Assembly (NCBI GenBank): GCA_947652605.1 | Contig: OX393581.1 | Location: 24,856,788-24,920,787, forward strand | Length of the DNA: 64,000 bases | Direction of reading: 5' to 3' | Source: Elmis aenea | Lineage: Eukaryota > Arthropoda > Insecta > Coleoptera > Elmidae | Shown here: positions 11,286 to 22,517 of the stretch, in pieces | How the letters are laid out: each line of letters starts with the position of its first letter | Numbering within the stretch: position 1 is the first letter of the stretch | The notes under the pieces: generated by a model | Seen by the model: only the letters and a program-made list of their open reading frames with translations | The model's database searches: none | What the model was told of the DNA's origin: nothing | Program-made: the position numbers and the translations under genes

Positions 11286-13548
11286 TATAATAATAATAAT
11301 AATAATATACGGCTTTATTTCCACATTTTTAAATAAACAAAATACAACAAATAAAAAAGAATTTTTTTGGGGAAAATCGCAAGGCGGGGTTCAGCGTTGT
11401 CCACAAGACAGCTGTTCTGCCACCCAACCTTGAAGCTGAATACAACAAGCACATAAACATATTGACGTGTTGCAGCACTGAACCGACGTGGCCCGACACT
11501 TACCAGCAAGAAACTAGTTGAATGACGATAGCAGTAGGTGTTTATGAAATTTAATTTTAAATAAGTTCAAAGGTAAACCTTTAAATAAAGGGTCTATACT
11601 GTTATAAATTTTGGTAATTGTATATGAAAAACACTTTTTGAAGAATTCTGTTTTATGGTGAGGAGGGGTTAGTGTACCTTTGAACCTAATATTTAAAGTA
11701 TGCACATCTTCACGATATTTAATTTTACTATAAAGATAAGGAGGCGTATGGGAAATAATCAACTTGTGATAAAAACATGCTGCATGTAGCAGACGACGAT
11801 TAAACATATTAAGCCATCTCAAGTCTTTCAACTTATACGATATGGGACTATATTTCTTAATGCCAAAGATTAATCTCATGCACGAGTTTTGAATTTTTTG
11901 TTTATTGGTGCTATCAATAAATGAACCATACACACTATCACAAAAATTAAAATGAGACAGTACCAATGAATTACACAATATCTTTTTTTGGCCTCTAGTT
12001 AAGAGGTATCTGTTAGCATATATTGTTGTTAAAGAGTTGTAGGCCATTTGTAAACATTTGTTAATATGAAAATTAAATTTTAATTGGTGATCTATAATGA
12101 CACCTAAATTTTTTGCTTTAGCAGTGAATTTGATTATGTTGGAGCAAATTTTTAATGGAAGGGGATTTTCTAAATATATTTCTCTAAGCTTTTTAGGGCC
12201 AAATAGTAATAATTCTGTTTTGTCGGTGTTAATATTTAAGCTGTGTTTAGCTGCATATTTAACTAAATTATCTAAATCTGCATTGAAATTTAATGAGGCG
12301 TTTAAAAACTCTTCCTTTGTAAACGAAAGGTATAACTGAGTGTCGTCTGCGTAGAAGTGTGTTGCAGAGTGTAACACAGATTGCTTTAGGTTGAACGTAT
12401 AAATGCTATACAGCAATGGTCCAAGTATAGATCCTTGGGGGACACCACTTTTTAATTGTAGGGGATTTGATATGTCATTATCAATTACATATTGTACTCT
12501 CCCTTGCAGATAGTTTATGAAAAAATTACACGATAGTTGGTCAAGACCAATATGTTTTAATATTGAAATTAGTAAATCATGATTTATTGTATCAAATGCT
12601 TTAGAGAAGTCAATAAGAGCTAGTACTGTAAGTTTATTTTGATCTGTGGCTTTAACAATGTCATCAACAATATGTGTGAGAGCCGTTTCACAGCTATAAC
12701 CTCTCCTAAACCCTGACTGTGTAGATGGTATTACACTGTACAAGTTTAAATACTCACGTAATTGAGTATTAACAATTTTTTCCAAGATTTTTGATACTGT
12801 TGGTAAAATACTAACTGGGCGAAGCGACTTATAATCTATTGGATTTTTAACTTTAGGCAGAGGTTTAACAATTGCATGTTTCCATAACGTTGGATATTTA
12901 CCCTCCAATAAACAAGTATTGATAATGTTGGTTAGATATGGTAGAATTACAGGACATGTTAACTTAAGGAGATATATATTAATGCCATCATAACCTTCAG
13001 CTTTTGAGGATATAGAATTGATTATATCAAACACAGTTTCCTCATCAATTAATAAAAAGGAGAAAGTTGTATCAACTAATTTGTTAGAGTTATAGTAATC
13101 TAACATTTCAGTGACGTCTTGCTGTAAGTTTGATTGGCTACTCAAAAAATAATAGTTGATTTCATTAATATTTTTTAATTCATGTGGCAAAGTTGTTATA
13201 TTATTTCTTAGTATGCTGGACGATCTTAAAACATTCCACATATTATTAGCACTATTTTTCATTTTATGTTGAATGTATGCTTTTTTTTCAGCTTTAATGG
13301 CTGAAGAAGTAGTGTTTCGTAGCTGTTTATAGTAGGCCCAGTCATTTTCATTATGCGTAGTTTTATATTTGCTAAAAGCACTGTTGCGTAAAGACTGCAT
13401 TAACTTTATATTTTCTGTAAGCCAAGGAGACGAAGGTTTGGTTACACGCCGGTGAACGGATGGTGCATGAATGTTTATTAAATTCAAAAGGTGATTACTT
13501 AGAAAACTTACTTTTTGATCAACATCACACATGTAAAATATTTCATTA
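11286..13548 (-). mobile_element. 5'-truncated CR1/L2/Jockey-group LINE
   Basis: The insertion splits the right arm of the outer foldback. Homology with the left arm stops at GTAATT near 11286 and resumes at about 13549. On the minus strand the element ends in a (TTA)n tail (11286-11307 on +), as expected for microsatellite-tailed non-LTR retrotransposons. The 5' end is lost before the endonuclease domain. A short AATTA-like repeat at both borders may be the target duplication. Confidence 0.85.
11514..13532 (-). CDS. LINE ORF2, reverse transcriptase region (endonuclease missing)
   Basis: An intact 672-codon frame. Residues 1-100 resemble the linker after the endonuclease. The RT core spans about 215-480 with LIDFSKAFDTINHDLL (306 onward), SGVPQGSILGPLLYSIYTF (362 onward) and the catalytic FYADDTQLY (393 onward). 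The C-terminal third is the usual helical thumb/tail. Motif wording places it in the CR1/L2/Jockey group rather than RTE. The first Met sits almost at the truncation point, so the true protein began further upstream in a lost APE-type endonuclease domain. The lack of internal stops suggests a recent insertion. It would copy LINE RNA into target DNA but is unlikely to be mobile on its own. Confidence 0.85.
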   Translation of the reverse strand: MCDVDQKVSFLSNHLLNLINIHAPSVHRRVTKPSSPWLTENIKLMQSLRNSAFSKYKTTHNENDWAYYKQLRNTTSSAIKAEKKAYIQHKMKNSANNMWNVLRSSSILRNNITTLPHELKNINEINYYFLSSQSNLQQDVTEMLDYYNSNKLVDTTFSFLLIDEETVFDIINSISSKAEGYDGINIYLLKLTCPVILPYLTNIINTCLLEGKYPTLWKHAIVKPLPKVKNPIDYKSLRPVSILPTVSKILEKIVNTQLREYLNLYSVIPSTQSGFRRGYSCETALTHIVDDIVKATDQNKLTVLALIDFSKAFDTINHDLLISILKHIGLDQLSCNFFINYLQGRVQYVIDNDISNPLQLKSGVPQGSILGPLLYSIYTFNLKQSVLHSATHFYADDTQLYLSFTKEEFLNASLNFNADLDNLVKYAAKHSLNINTDKTELLLFGPKKLREIYLENPLPLKICSNIIKFTAKAKNLGVIIDHQLKFNFHINKCLQMAYNSLTTIYANRYLLTRGQKKILCNSLVLSHFNFCDSVYGSFIDSTNKQKIQNSCMRLIFGIKKYSPISYKLKDLRWLNMFNRRLLHAACFYHKLIISHTPPYLYSKIKYREDVHTLNIRFKGTLTPPHHKTEFFKKCFSYTITKIYNSIDPLFKGLPLNLFKIKFHKHLLLSSFN

Positions 13549-13708
13549 AATTAAAGTAAAAAAGTTAAATAACTGTGTGCAGCTACAAAACACTCGGTGT
13601 AACTAAAAAAAAGTAGTTTTAGTCTATGAAGCGAATGATCTAGAACAAATTTTGTTATGAAATTTTCTTTAAATTTTAAATAATAAATCAGATATGAAAG
13701 ACATATGC

Positions 13709-14235
13709 ACTAGGCGGGCACTCTGTAATTTTGAAAATGACTGTTCGCACGATACTTGTGTTCAAGACAAAGTTACAATAAAGTTATGTATTAAAAATAA
13801 ATTCTGTTACGCTACTATATGTGAATAAAATTTTTGCAAAATTATAAAACAGCAAATGACGCAATTTTGGACAAGATTGTCAATTCAATGAATTTGTTTT
13901 TCCAATACCATATTTTGAATTTTTGATTATTTATTATCTTCATAAATCGAATTGGAATCTGCTCCACCTTCATTTATAGTGCCAACTGTTTCTTCTTACA
14001 ATTGCCACATTTTTAGAAAATCTTTTAATTCTGCATTTAAATCGACTTTATTTATAGCCTTGTTAAATTTTTATTAATTACTTTTATAATTTTAATTGAA
14101 AAGTTAAATCTGGCATGTTGTTACTTAAAACTTTTGGATAATTACTTGAATTTAAATGAGACTCTTATATAAATTATTGCTTCTTAAAAATCGTTCGTTT
14201 AAACCGTTCATAACATCATCCATTATAATATTATG
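13709..14235. other. AT-rich spacer
   Basis: No gene or repeat recognised between two foldbacks. Confidence 0.4.
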
Positions 14236-15404
14236 TACAGGGTGGCCTATTTTCGATGCGCATACAGGGAATCTCGGTTATTATCAGAGATAGAAAAAAA
14301 CTAAGTACGTTAGTCTCGATTTATTTTTTCGAGAGAAATTCATTGCCGTAAACAGATTTTTGATATTTTTTTAAATTTTCGAAATATACCCAAAAACCGA
14401 TTTTTGCCACTTTTCAAAAATATTAAATATCTCGCTTAAACGAAAAGATGGAGAAAAACTTTAAAGACATTTTTGGCATGGTTTTTGTCCTTAATAAGAT
14501 AGCGATGTTCAATTGTTTTTTACTCATATCAATACCGATATATATTACACCTAACTTTCTTGTTTTAAATGGCAACCATAACAAATTATATATTTTTGAA
14601 AAGCGCAAAAAATTAGCTTTCGATTCATGTCAAAGCCAACTATGCTTGCCATTTAAAATAAGAAAGTTAGGTGTAATATATCAATATTTGTATGAGTAAA
14701 AAAAAATTGAACATCGCTATCTTATTAAGGACAAAAAGCCATGCCAAAAATGTCCTCAAAGTTTTTCTCTATCTTTTCGTTTAAGCGAGATATTTATCAT
14801 TTTTGATAACTTTTTTAATACTCGAAATACAGCCGCCACCATTTTTGGCACTTTTTAAAAATGTTAAATATCTCGCTTAAACGAAAAAACAAAAAAACTT
14901 TAAAGGCATTTTTGGCATGGTTTTTTGTCTTTAATAAGATAGCAGTGTTCAATTTTTTTACTCATAGGAATATTGATATATTACACCTAACTTTCTTATT
15001 TTAAATGGCAACCATAGTTGGCTGACATGAATCGAAAGCTTATTTTTTCGTTTTTCAAAAATATATAATTTGCTTATGGTTGCCATTTAAAATTAGAAAG
15101 TTAGGTGTAATATATCGGAATTGATATGAGTAAAAACAATTGAACATCGCTATCTTATTAAGGACAAAAAACCATGCCAAAAATGTTATTTTAATTTTTT
15201 CTCTATCTTTTCGTTTAAGCGAGATATTTAACATTTTTGAAAATTGCCAAAAACCGGTTTTGGCTATATTTCGAAAATTCAAAGATATCAAAAATCTGTT
15301 AACGACAATGAATTTCTCTCAAAAAATAAATCGAGACTACGTATTTGGTTTTTTTCTATCTCTGATAATAACTGAGATGGGCATCGAAAATAGGCCACCC
15401 TGTA
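14236..15404. repeat. 1.17 kb foldback with four alternating internal copies
   Basis: Ends TACAGGGTGGCCTATTTTCG and the complement at 15404, with TA at each border. Inside, a block of about 170 bp carrying TCGCTTAAACGAAAA and ACACCTAACTTTCTT is present four times in alternating orientation (about 14405-14610, 14640-14810, 14865-15020, 15060-15245), giving palindromes within a palindrome. The open frames here are reverse images of each other, not genes. Confidence 0.85.
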
Positions 15405-15881
15405 CATTAATGAGAAATAAATCTTTTGCACTTATGTTTGTATTTCGCTTCATTTAAATGTGGCTCAATAAAAATATCAATATCCCGCTTTTCCAATTTT
15501 TTACTGGCAGCCGATACAAAAACAGCTGCTGCTTGAAAAGCCATCAAAACTGAAGGTGATTTTTAATATATTGTCTGCTGTATTTTTGACCATATTGAAA
15601 GCGGTAAATAAGTTCATTCCTCTTGTTTGCAAGTACAACGACAATAGCGTTTTCTCAAATATATGTAAGTCGTGTTCGGGACGCTGTTCCCAGAGCAGAG
15701 TGGAGTGGAGCGGCGCAGAGTAAGAACGTAGTCACGTGGTCTTTAGAGCCTCCAACAAGGGTAAATCTCGAGCGTTCGGGACGTGTCGTGCTGATTTTTC
15801 AAATTTAACAATTTTTATTTATTTAGTTAGTTGCTACAACGCAACAGTTACAGTGTGCTTATTTTCTAGACTAGATTATAA
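15405..15881. other. Spacer with GTTCGGGACG repeats
   Basis: Contains a GC-richer segment (15670-15790) bearing GTTCGGGACG twice. The inverted form, CGTCCCGAACGC, occurs twice at 16607-16672. The two sets could be degraded TIRs around the pseudogene at 15882-16130. Confidence 0.4.
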
Positions 15882-16130
15882 ATTCTTGTGGTCAAAGACC
15901 GTTTGATATGTTCGCATAAGCCCTTTCCATTTTGATTAGCACTGAATATCACTGAAGTCTTTGTTAAATTTGATCTTAAATTTGCTAGAAACTTTTTTCC
16001 AAAAAGGCTTTTTATAACCACTGTTGAACTCTTCATAATTACTCTTCACTTTTTCAATTAAAAACGAAATTGTCTTGTGTGACCTCAATTTATCCAGGCT
16101 TTCTGCTGGTACATTTTCTTTTGTTTCAAT
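15882..16130 (-). pseudogene. Myb/SANT-like DNA-binding domain remnant
   Basis: The reverse strand reads through a segment with LRSHKTISFLIEKV, PFWKKVSSKF, FSDIQC, an in-frame stop (15936-15938) and then SKWKGLMRTYQT. The spacing of W, W and the terminal KW..L.RTY matches the Myb/SANT-like (trihelix-type) DNA-binding domain found in many insect proteins and in PIF/Harbinger accessory proteins. The stop and the lack of further coding show it is dead. The inverted GTTCGGGACG motifs on either side hint that a transposon carried it. Confidence 0.6.
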
Positions 16131-17286
16131 GTTTAATTGTGAAAGAATTTATGGGGTTGATGAAAATTATTCCAGTGTATTTTCTGCAACAACATTAATA
16201 CCGCTTTATAAAGTTTTATCTAAAATAATGTAATATATACGATACCTTCAATGTTTAATAATAATATTGATGAATTTTCTTTCTTATGTGGAATTCCCTC
16301 CTTCATCTAAAACCATGGCATATTTTTCGGAATTAAACATTTTGTATCACTTGCAAAACACAACACAGAGTACACTTTTACATATTATAACTTCTCAACT
16401 ACTTGTTAAACGACGCCAGGATGTTTAGCTTACCCTTATTCTGGTAATTCCAATTTCAAAGAATTCAAACAAACGTAAACATTCCGTAATGCGCATGACT
16501 GCTCCGCTTTCACCAGCTCTCGACTTGGTGTAAATAGATAAGCTCCATTTGCCCCAATCTTTCTGTCTCGAACGCGTTTTGGAGCTGCTCTTTTTTCTCC
16601 TACTGTCGCGTCCCGAACGCTGTGGAGCAGAAAAGTGCAAATAGAGTAAAAAGAGCTGCCGTCCCGAACGCGCCTGTAGAAGCATTTGAGCTATGAGTAT
16701 TGTTTTAAATTTTAAAGTTGTATAAACAAAATCAAATTGTTTCCATTACATTTACAAAAGTTTTTAAACATAAGAACCGATTGCAAATGTAATCAGCACA
16801 CTTAGCTCAAGTTACATGAAATGAAGTCAGACAATAAAGAATCCCTTATAAAAACCAAAAGCTAGAAAATTTGTTTTTATATCAGGTCTACATATTAAAA
16901 CGGAAAATTATGTACTAATTAACTGAAATCAGAGCTTGTTTAATGTCTTTATTATCGTGTCATAACATACATTTTAAAATGAATGGAGAATAAAATCCTT
17001 GAACCTCTGATAGGCACAAAATTTACAAACTGTCGTATCACATTAACAGTATTACAGTTTAATGCAGGTATCACATTACTAGAAGTTTAAGAGAGCCATC
17101 GACTTTGTAATACTTAACTTAAATTGTCAGGATTGATAAATAATTATTGCAAATATATAATTTTTTACTGAGATCAGACTACCGTACATTAGGGCCTATT
17201 TAGATAATATAAAAATTAAATAAAATCTACTGAACATAAAACTACAAATAAATACATATCTCTTTGTCGATTTAATTTTACAAATT
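16131..17286. other. Spacer and Cdt2 3' flank
   Basis: A GC-richer stretch at 16480-16680 carries CGTCCCGAACGC twice. The rest is AT-rich. TTTATT at 16948-16953 could be the Cdt2 polyadenylation signal on the minus strand. No gene seen. Confidence 0.4.
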
Positions 17287-19500
17287 TCATGTAGGCGACT
17301 GAGTTTGTTGTGGTAAAGACACGTTCGGTGATTTTGGTGTGCACTGTTGATTACTAGTCGAACTGCTACTGTTAGTTATTCTAAAAAATTTCAGTAAGGG
17401 GCTTCGAGATGTGCTGCTGTGTGGGCGATGAGATTTTACGTTCCTTGGACTTGTTAATTCAAGTTTTATTATTTTAGGTGCGCTGGGGGCTGCTGCAGCA
17501 TCTTTCGTAATGCTCTTTTCGATTCTAAGTTTAGTCAGCCAATCTTTATCTTTGTGTTTCAGTGGAGAGATGTTAACGTGAGGGGCACAACCATCAACAG
17601 CAAAGTTCGGCAGGTTGTCGATGAAACATGTGTCTGCAGATGGTGGTTCGTCAATTGAAGATGCTTTTAAATTATTGTTACCTTCTTCAAACGAACTTGC
17701 TGCAACAGGACCATCGGGCACTTTACGACATGCGGAATCGACTTTAATAGTCAATTTAAAAACATCATTTTCCTTTCCGTTTTGTATGCCACACTTACTC
17801 ATCGGATTGGACAAATTATTTACTTCTTCACTTGCATATTCCTCTTGTTCCAGCACACAAGCTAATTCGGGGCCACTACTTGATGGTACGTTTTGATCTA
17901 TCGGACTAAACAATCTTTTAGGTCCTCTATCAAAACGTATTTTCTTTTTCTCTCCTACGGCTTCATCAGCCGCTTCGTGTTTCTTTGAGTTCTTTCCGCA
18001 GCGCCGGCATTGAAAATTGTTTGGATTCACCAAATTCATTGTGCCGCACGGGCAATCCAGCCATATCTTGCGGTGCTTCCAGCGGGAGTAATACACGGAA
18101 TCTTCGTCTTCTGTGAAAGCGCTTGCGCGCCGCTTGGAACTAGGGGTTTTGCTCGAGTAATCCCTAGGGAAGACTTGCGCAGATCCGCATCCATCGATTT
18201 CCCAATTTTCTGGAGGAATTTCGGTTCCGACCCTCCATATTTTATGCTTCAAATCATCAGAACACGTTACGAGTACTGGTTCGTCTTTCTGGCACCACGC
18301 TACACATGTAACTTCAGCTATATGTCCTGTTAAGGATAATATAGGCCGGGAATAAGTGGTATCCCAGATGTAAGAGTTGTGATCGCTACTGCCACTTATA
18401 AGATAATTTCCGTCTCTACTTAAGCTCGATTTAACATAAAATGTACTGTTCTGTAGCCCAGTATATTCCATAATCGGCACAGGATGGTAAGTACCAACGT
18501 TGTAACAGTAAATAGTATTGTCCAAACAATTCGCATACAGCTTTAAACAACTGGAATCCAAAATCAAGTTACTAAAGCCATTTCTAGCAGTAGGTCCTGC
18601 ATATGGCAATGTACATTTAGGAACGGGGTCTCGCTTGTGTACTGAGTAAGTTTTACGCATATCCCATATTTTGATTATACCATCTCCGGCTCCACATGAT
18701 ATCAAAGTAATGTCGTCCTGATACACTAAGCCGGTTACTGAATTGGCTCCAGAAACGCTGCAAGGATCGTGTATTACTTTCCTTTTCTTATTTGAGCTGG
18801 GAGTCTTGACGAGTAGATGAGCGTTGTTCATGCGATCGTCAGGAAGCACTATTTCACCAGTCGGATGTTGTGTTCTAGCGTCCCATATAAAAATTGAACC
18901 GTCTCTTCCTCCTGTAGCGAATCCAGAATAATCATTTTGTCGGAAAGCAACTGTTTTAACTGAGCGTGTATGACCGTTAAACACTTGCTGCTCCACGATT
19001 CTACTGTTGGTGACATCGAATAATTTTGCTGAATGATCGCCTGATACGCTCACTAGCTTCATTTGTTTAAACATCCAAGCTAAGTCGAAAATGGCATTGT
19101 GATGGGCCAAAACACCAAAGCGATTTTGTTGCACTGCTGTATTGTGTATCGCGATTTTTCCATCTTCGTTGGCTAGTGCTAGAATGTGCTCAAAACCTGA
19201 AAGTATCCTAGCCTTTAAACAATCTTATTTCATTTGAAACATTTTAATACATACCTTCTTTCTGTGCAAATTTACAGGCAAATATCGGAGGATCTACTAG
19301 AGCCGGGTGAAAGCCATCTTCCGGGTGTGGAAGTATACATTTAAAATCTTCACCTTTCGTACATCGCAGGTATTCCAAACTTGACTCACATTTTTTCCAT
19401 TTAGCTTTTTAAAGTATAAATTAGTTTTAAAAAACTACAAGTTGAGAGAATACTTACCGAAACCGACTTGCTGGTTAATAAAAGAATGAACATGATTCAT
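17287..19500 (-). CDS. l(2)dtl: Cdt2/Denticleless, CRL4 ubiquitin-ligase substrate receptor
   Basis: Exons on the minus strand are 19500-19458, 19404-19255 and 19196-17287, joined in frame to 700 residues (start MNHVHSFINQQVGF). The N-terminal half is a WD40 propeller with Cdt2 hallmarks: GFEHILALANEDG, HHNAIFDLAW, SGDHSAKLFD, GHTRSVKTVAF, FATGGRDGSIFIWDAR, DGIIKIWDMR, SGSSDHNSYIWD and TGHIAEVTCVAW. The two WDxR boxes (about 169-172 and 242-245) are the DDB1-contact type. The family recruits PCNA-bound Cdt1, p21/Dacapo and Set8 to CRL4. The C-terminal half is disordered and Ser/Pro-rich. It contains a Cys cluster (C-x-C-x12-C-x2-C, about 446-464) and a degenerate PIP-like RSPLLKFF (about 662-669). 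Divergent from the next gene with 565 bp between starts. Confidence 0.93.
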
Positions 19501-20065
19501 TTTGAGGTTATCCTTCTAAAGTTGACTAGAAACGGAGAACACAATACAAAAATTAAAATTAATAGATCTTTGCACAGTCTTTGGTTAATATTTATAAACG
19601 TGCAACGATTAAAATTTAAATAACACTAAATAGGCCATGTACTTGCGCGGGAAATAGGCGAATAATTAAGCTACAAAATGTCGTTATTTACATAGTTCCA
19701 ATCAATCGGATTATGGCGTATTAGTTCAATCCAGAATTTTAAAAAATTCAATAAATCGCATATAATTAATAAAAATACATATTTCATGTGTTTTACAGTA
19801 AATTTAAATATTATTAGGCCGCATTTTTGTTTTCTTTATTTTTTAACATCACTAAAGATATTTAAACTGAAAACATTGCATAAATGATAATATAAAAGTT
19901 TGTATAACGATATGGACCATTAAATAATTTTTTTTTAGTAACATTTTCTCGCAATGTTCTTAAATTCATATGATAATCTAATCTTTCAAGTACCACATTT
20001 CTTAATATATAATGCCAATCATCTTTCAGGTCATTATTATTGAACTGTTGCTCATTATAACAAAA
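19501..20065. promoter_or_regulatory. Divergent intergenic region (Cdt2 / secreted protein gene 1)
   Basis: 565 bp between two opposite starts. An AT-rich TATATAAT (20006-20013) lies 53 bp before the gene 1 ATG, with TTCAG (20025-20029) after it. Spacing is a little short for a TATA/initiator pair, so this is only suggestive. Confidence 0.3.
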
Positions 20066-21220
20066 ATGCAGCAAAAACTTGTGTTAATTTTTTCTTTCGC
20101 TTTATTAGCGTCGTCTTTCGCGATACCTTTAAACCATGGAAGAGAAATTAAACATGGAAACGAATTTGAAAATCGTAATTTGTATTCCAAGTCATCTTTA
20201 CAACAACTGCACCAAGAACTTGAAAGGTAACTTATATTTATATTGTATGAGAAAAATATCATTTTGACCATTATTACTTTTTTAGTGCAAAAGGATCATC
20301 ACGAGAAACTGTAATAATTAATGAATATGTAGATCAACTTCTTGTCGAGCTAAGTAATGCTATAATTATGAATGGAATGGACCCAATGAATCTGCCTGAT
20401 ATACACGAAGGATTTGAATGGGTAAGATTATTTTTAATTTTAAGGGCCATTTATAGGTATTTTGTAATTGTAGACGATTATTATAACTTATCATGGTGAG
20501 CTTAATTTCACAAATGGATGGCTGCAAGATCTTTCAACCATAATGCGAAAAGGAGATGTGGTTGCTGAATATGATACAACTATGTTAACAATGACTGCAC
20601 CATTAGGATTTCGTGATTTGATGGTAATTGTTTTTTCTTCTTCTTTAATTAGGTGACTTGGAAAAACAAAATTTTATCAAAGCCACTCAAATATCAAGTA
20701 CATAAGTCAATACAAAGTTTAACAAGCACTTTTATAAGTGGCTAGATATTAAAATAAAATTTATTTAAATTAATGACCCCAATTATTTCAGTTCAATTAT
20801 GAATATATTGCTAAATTTATGGATCTTGGACCAGAAGGAGGAGTTAATGGTGGCGTAGAAGAACTTCAGTTTACTGTCGTTATCAGCGTCGATTTCGAAA
20901 CCTACCATCTCACCCTCGATAGTTTTACTATTAATAATTCTGGGTAAGTTCATTCATCATTTGAAAAACCTTTGCTAATTTTATTCCCTGAGTTTAGTAC
21001 AATTGATGTTAATTTCACTGGAAATCCTTTATTCGATTGGTTGTACGACATTATGGCCAGTGTTACAACAGGAGTATTTCAAAGACTTATTCTATCAATT
21101 ATGGAAGATTATGTGCAAGGAGGTCTGATTAACATTATAGATGCCATTAATGAAGCTATTGATAACATGACGACTTCTGCTCCCGCAAAATATATTTTTT
21201 ATAATAAACATATTATGTAG
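20066..21220 (+). CDS. Secreted group-7-allergen-like (TULIP-fold) protein, copy 1
   Basis: Five exons (20066-20226, 20286-20421, 20474-20623, 20792-20943, 20998-21220) with GT/AG borders encode 273 residues. The N-terminus is a signal peptide (KLVLIFSFALLASSFA). The body has NEYVDQLLVEL, the conserved GMDPMNLPDIHEGFEW, GELNFTNGWLQDLS, MRKGDVV, FNYEYIAKFMDLGPEGG, VVISVDFETYHLTLDSF and a C-terminal amphipathic region with DVNFTGNPLFDWL. Order and spacing match the mite group-7 allergen family, a lipid-binding-like TULIP fold related to takeout/JHBP and BPI. Function in insects is not established. It pairs with copy 2 at 23989; exon lengths 1-4 are identical (161, 136, 150, 152 bp). Confidence 0.7.
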
Positions 21221-21555
21221 TCAAACAGCACTTGAGGCTGGATTACAAAATACATTGTTAACGTAAAAACATTCCGTGTTTTTAACTGTTGATAATCAAA
21301 TATATATTGAGCATTGTATATATAAGTGTATTGTTTATCATAAATCTAAAGTACCAAACAAGATTTTATCAGTCAATCCACTTGAAACGTATAATTGACA
21401 AAACAAATACTTCAAACTGTTTATAAATCTTGGAATTACAATTCAATCGAAACTTGAATGAACTGACGATAAATATTGTTATTTATGGTGTAATAGTATG
21501 TTTATGACATTTAAAGTCAATTGGTCTAAAGTTGATTTTTTTCCAAAAGAGTGTA

Positions 21556-22517
21556 TACGGGTGTCACACGTTCATGGTACACCCACCTTTATCTCTTTAT
21601 TTTTCAAGAAAATTTTTTGAAACTCGGGGCATCGTATAAACTCCATAAACGTCACTTTTTGACACACAAACGATTTTTTTTCCACTTCCTGTTTCAGCGG
21701 AAGTGACACAAACTTTTGATTTTTAAATGGAAAACCCTGTATATAATTGCATTTTTGGTTTCTACATAATTTTCTGAATCCAATAACACTAAAAAAGTGA
21801 CATTTCAATTGTCAAATGTTTTTTTAAATTGATTTTTAGTTTTTAATTTAAGTGTGCCATGACTGCTTCGATTTATTCACATTGAGCCATGTAATGCTAC
21901 AAAAAACAAAAGCACGTCAAAAATAGTTAATTAAGCGATTTATTAATGAACATAGTTTTCCAAAAAGGTTTTTTGGACGAAACTTTTTTTTTTTCAAATG
22001 GAACCATATTGGTACCGAGGTACCATTCGGTACAACCATTTATAACGAACGTCTGATATGCCCATTTTGCATCTGCGACAAATACAACAAAAGTAAAGGT
22101 CCACACACACCGGCGCGATCTCGACGCGGTCGCGGGCGCGGTCACGATAATTGGTAACCAAGGTTACTTATTATCGTGACCGCGCCCGCGACCGCGACGA
22201 GATCGCGCCGGTGTGAGTTGACCTTTACTGTTCATCAAAAAATTTATTTTTATTCCAAGAGGTAACTAGGTGGCTTTGAAACATTTGTTGTCAAACATTT
22301 ATTTGGATTCAGAAAATTATGTAGAATCCAAAAATGCAATTATATACAGGGTGTTCCATTTAAAAATCAAAAGTTGGTGTCACTTCCGCTGAAACAGGAA
22401 GTGGAAAAAAATTCGTTTGTGTCAAAAAGTGACGTTTATGAAGTTTATACGATGCTCCGAGTTTCAAAAAATTTTATTGAAAAAGGTGGGTGTACCATGA
22501 ACGTGTGACACCCGGTA
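21556..22517. repeat. 0.96 kb foldback between the two secreted-protein genes
   Basis: Inverted arms start TATACGGGTGTCACACG and end with the complement at 22517. A shell motif, TATACAGGGTGTTCCATTT, sits in the right arm at about 22343, with a variant in the left arm at about 21743. The centre carries the GC-rich palindrome at 22092-22229. No genuine coding sequence. Confidence 0.85.
22092..22229. repeat. GC-rich 138-bp palindromic MITE
   Basis: Arms of about 60 bp: AGTAAAGGTCCACACACACC rightwards into GGCGCGATCTCGACGCGGTC, mirrored after a short loop (TTGGTAACCAAGG). Arm identity is very high and GC content is far above its surroundings. Inserted at the centre of the foldback. Superfamily unknown. 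Confidence 0.8.

Larger units (their letters stand above)
7160..13708. repeat. Outer foldback, with four later insertions
   Basis: Left arm about 7160-7772. The right arm is split in two: 10864-11285 and 13549-13708. For example, the left-arm block around 7730-7772 (TTATTGCTGTTTTAATGATA) reappears inverted at about 10870-10910, and 7260-7290 (TTTTGTTGCTGCAC) reappears inverted at about 13578-13595. The split is caused by a LINE inserted at 11286-13548. The centre holds a second foldback and a Helitron-like piece. Arms are visibly more diverged than those of the inner foldback, so this is the older element. Confidence 0.8.
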
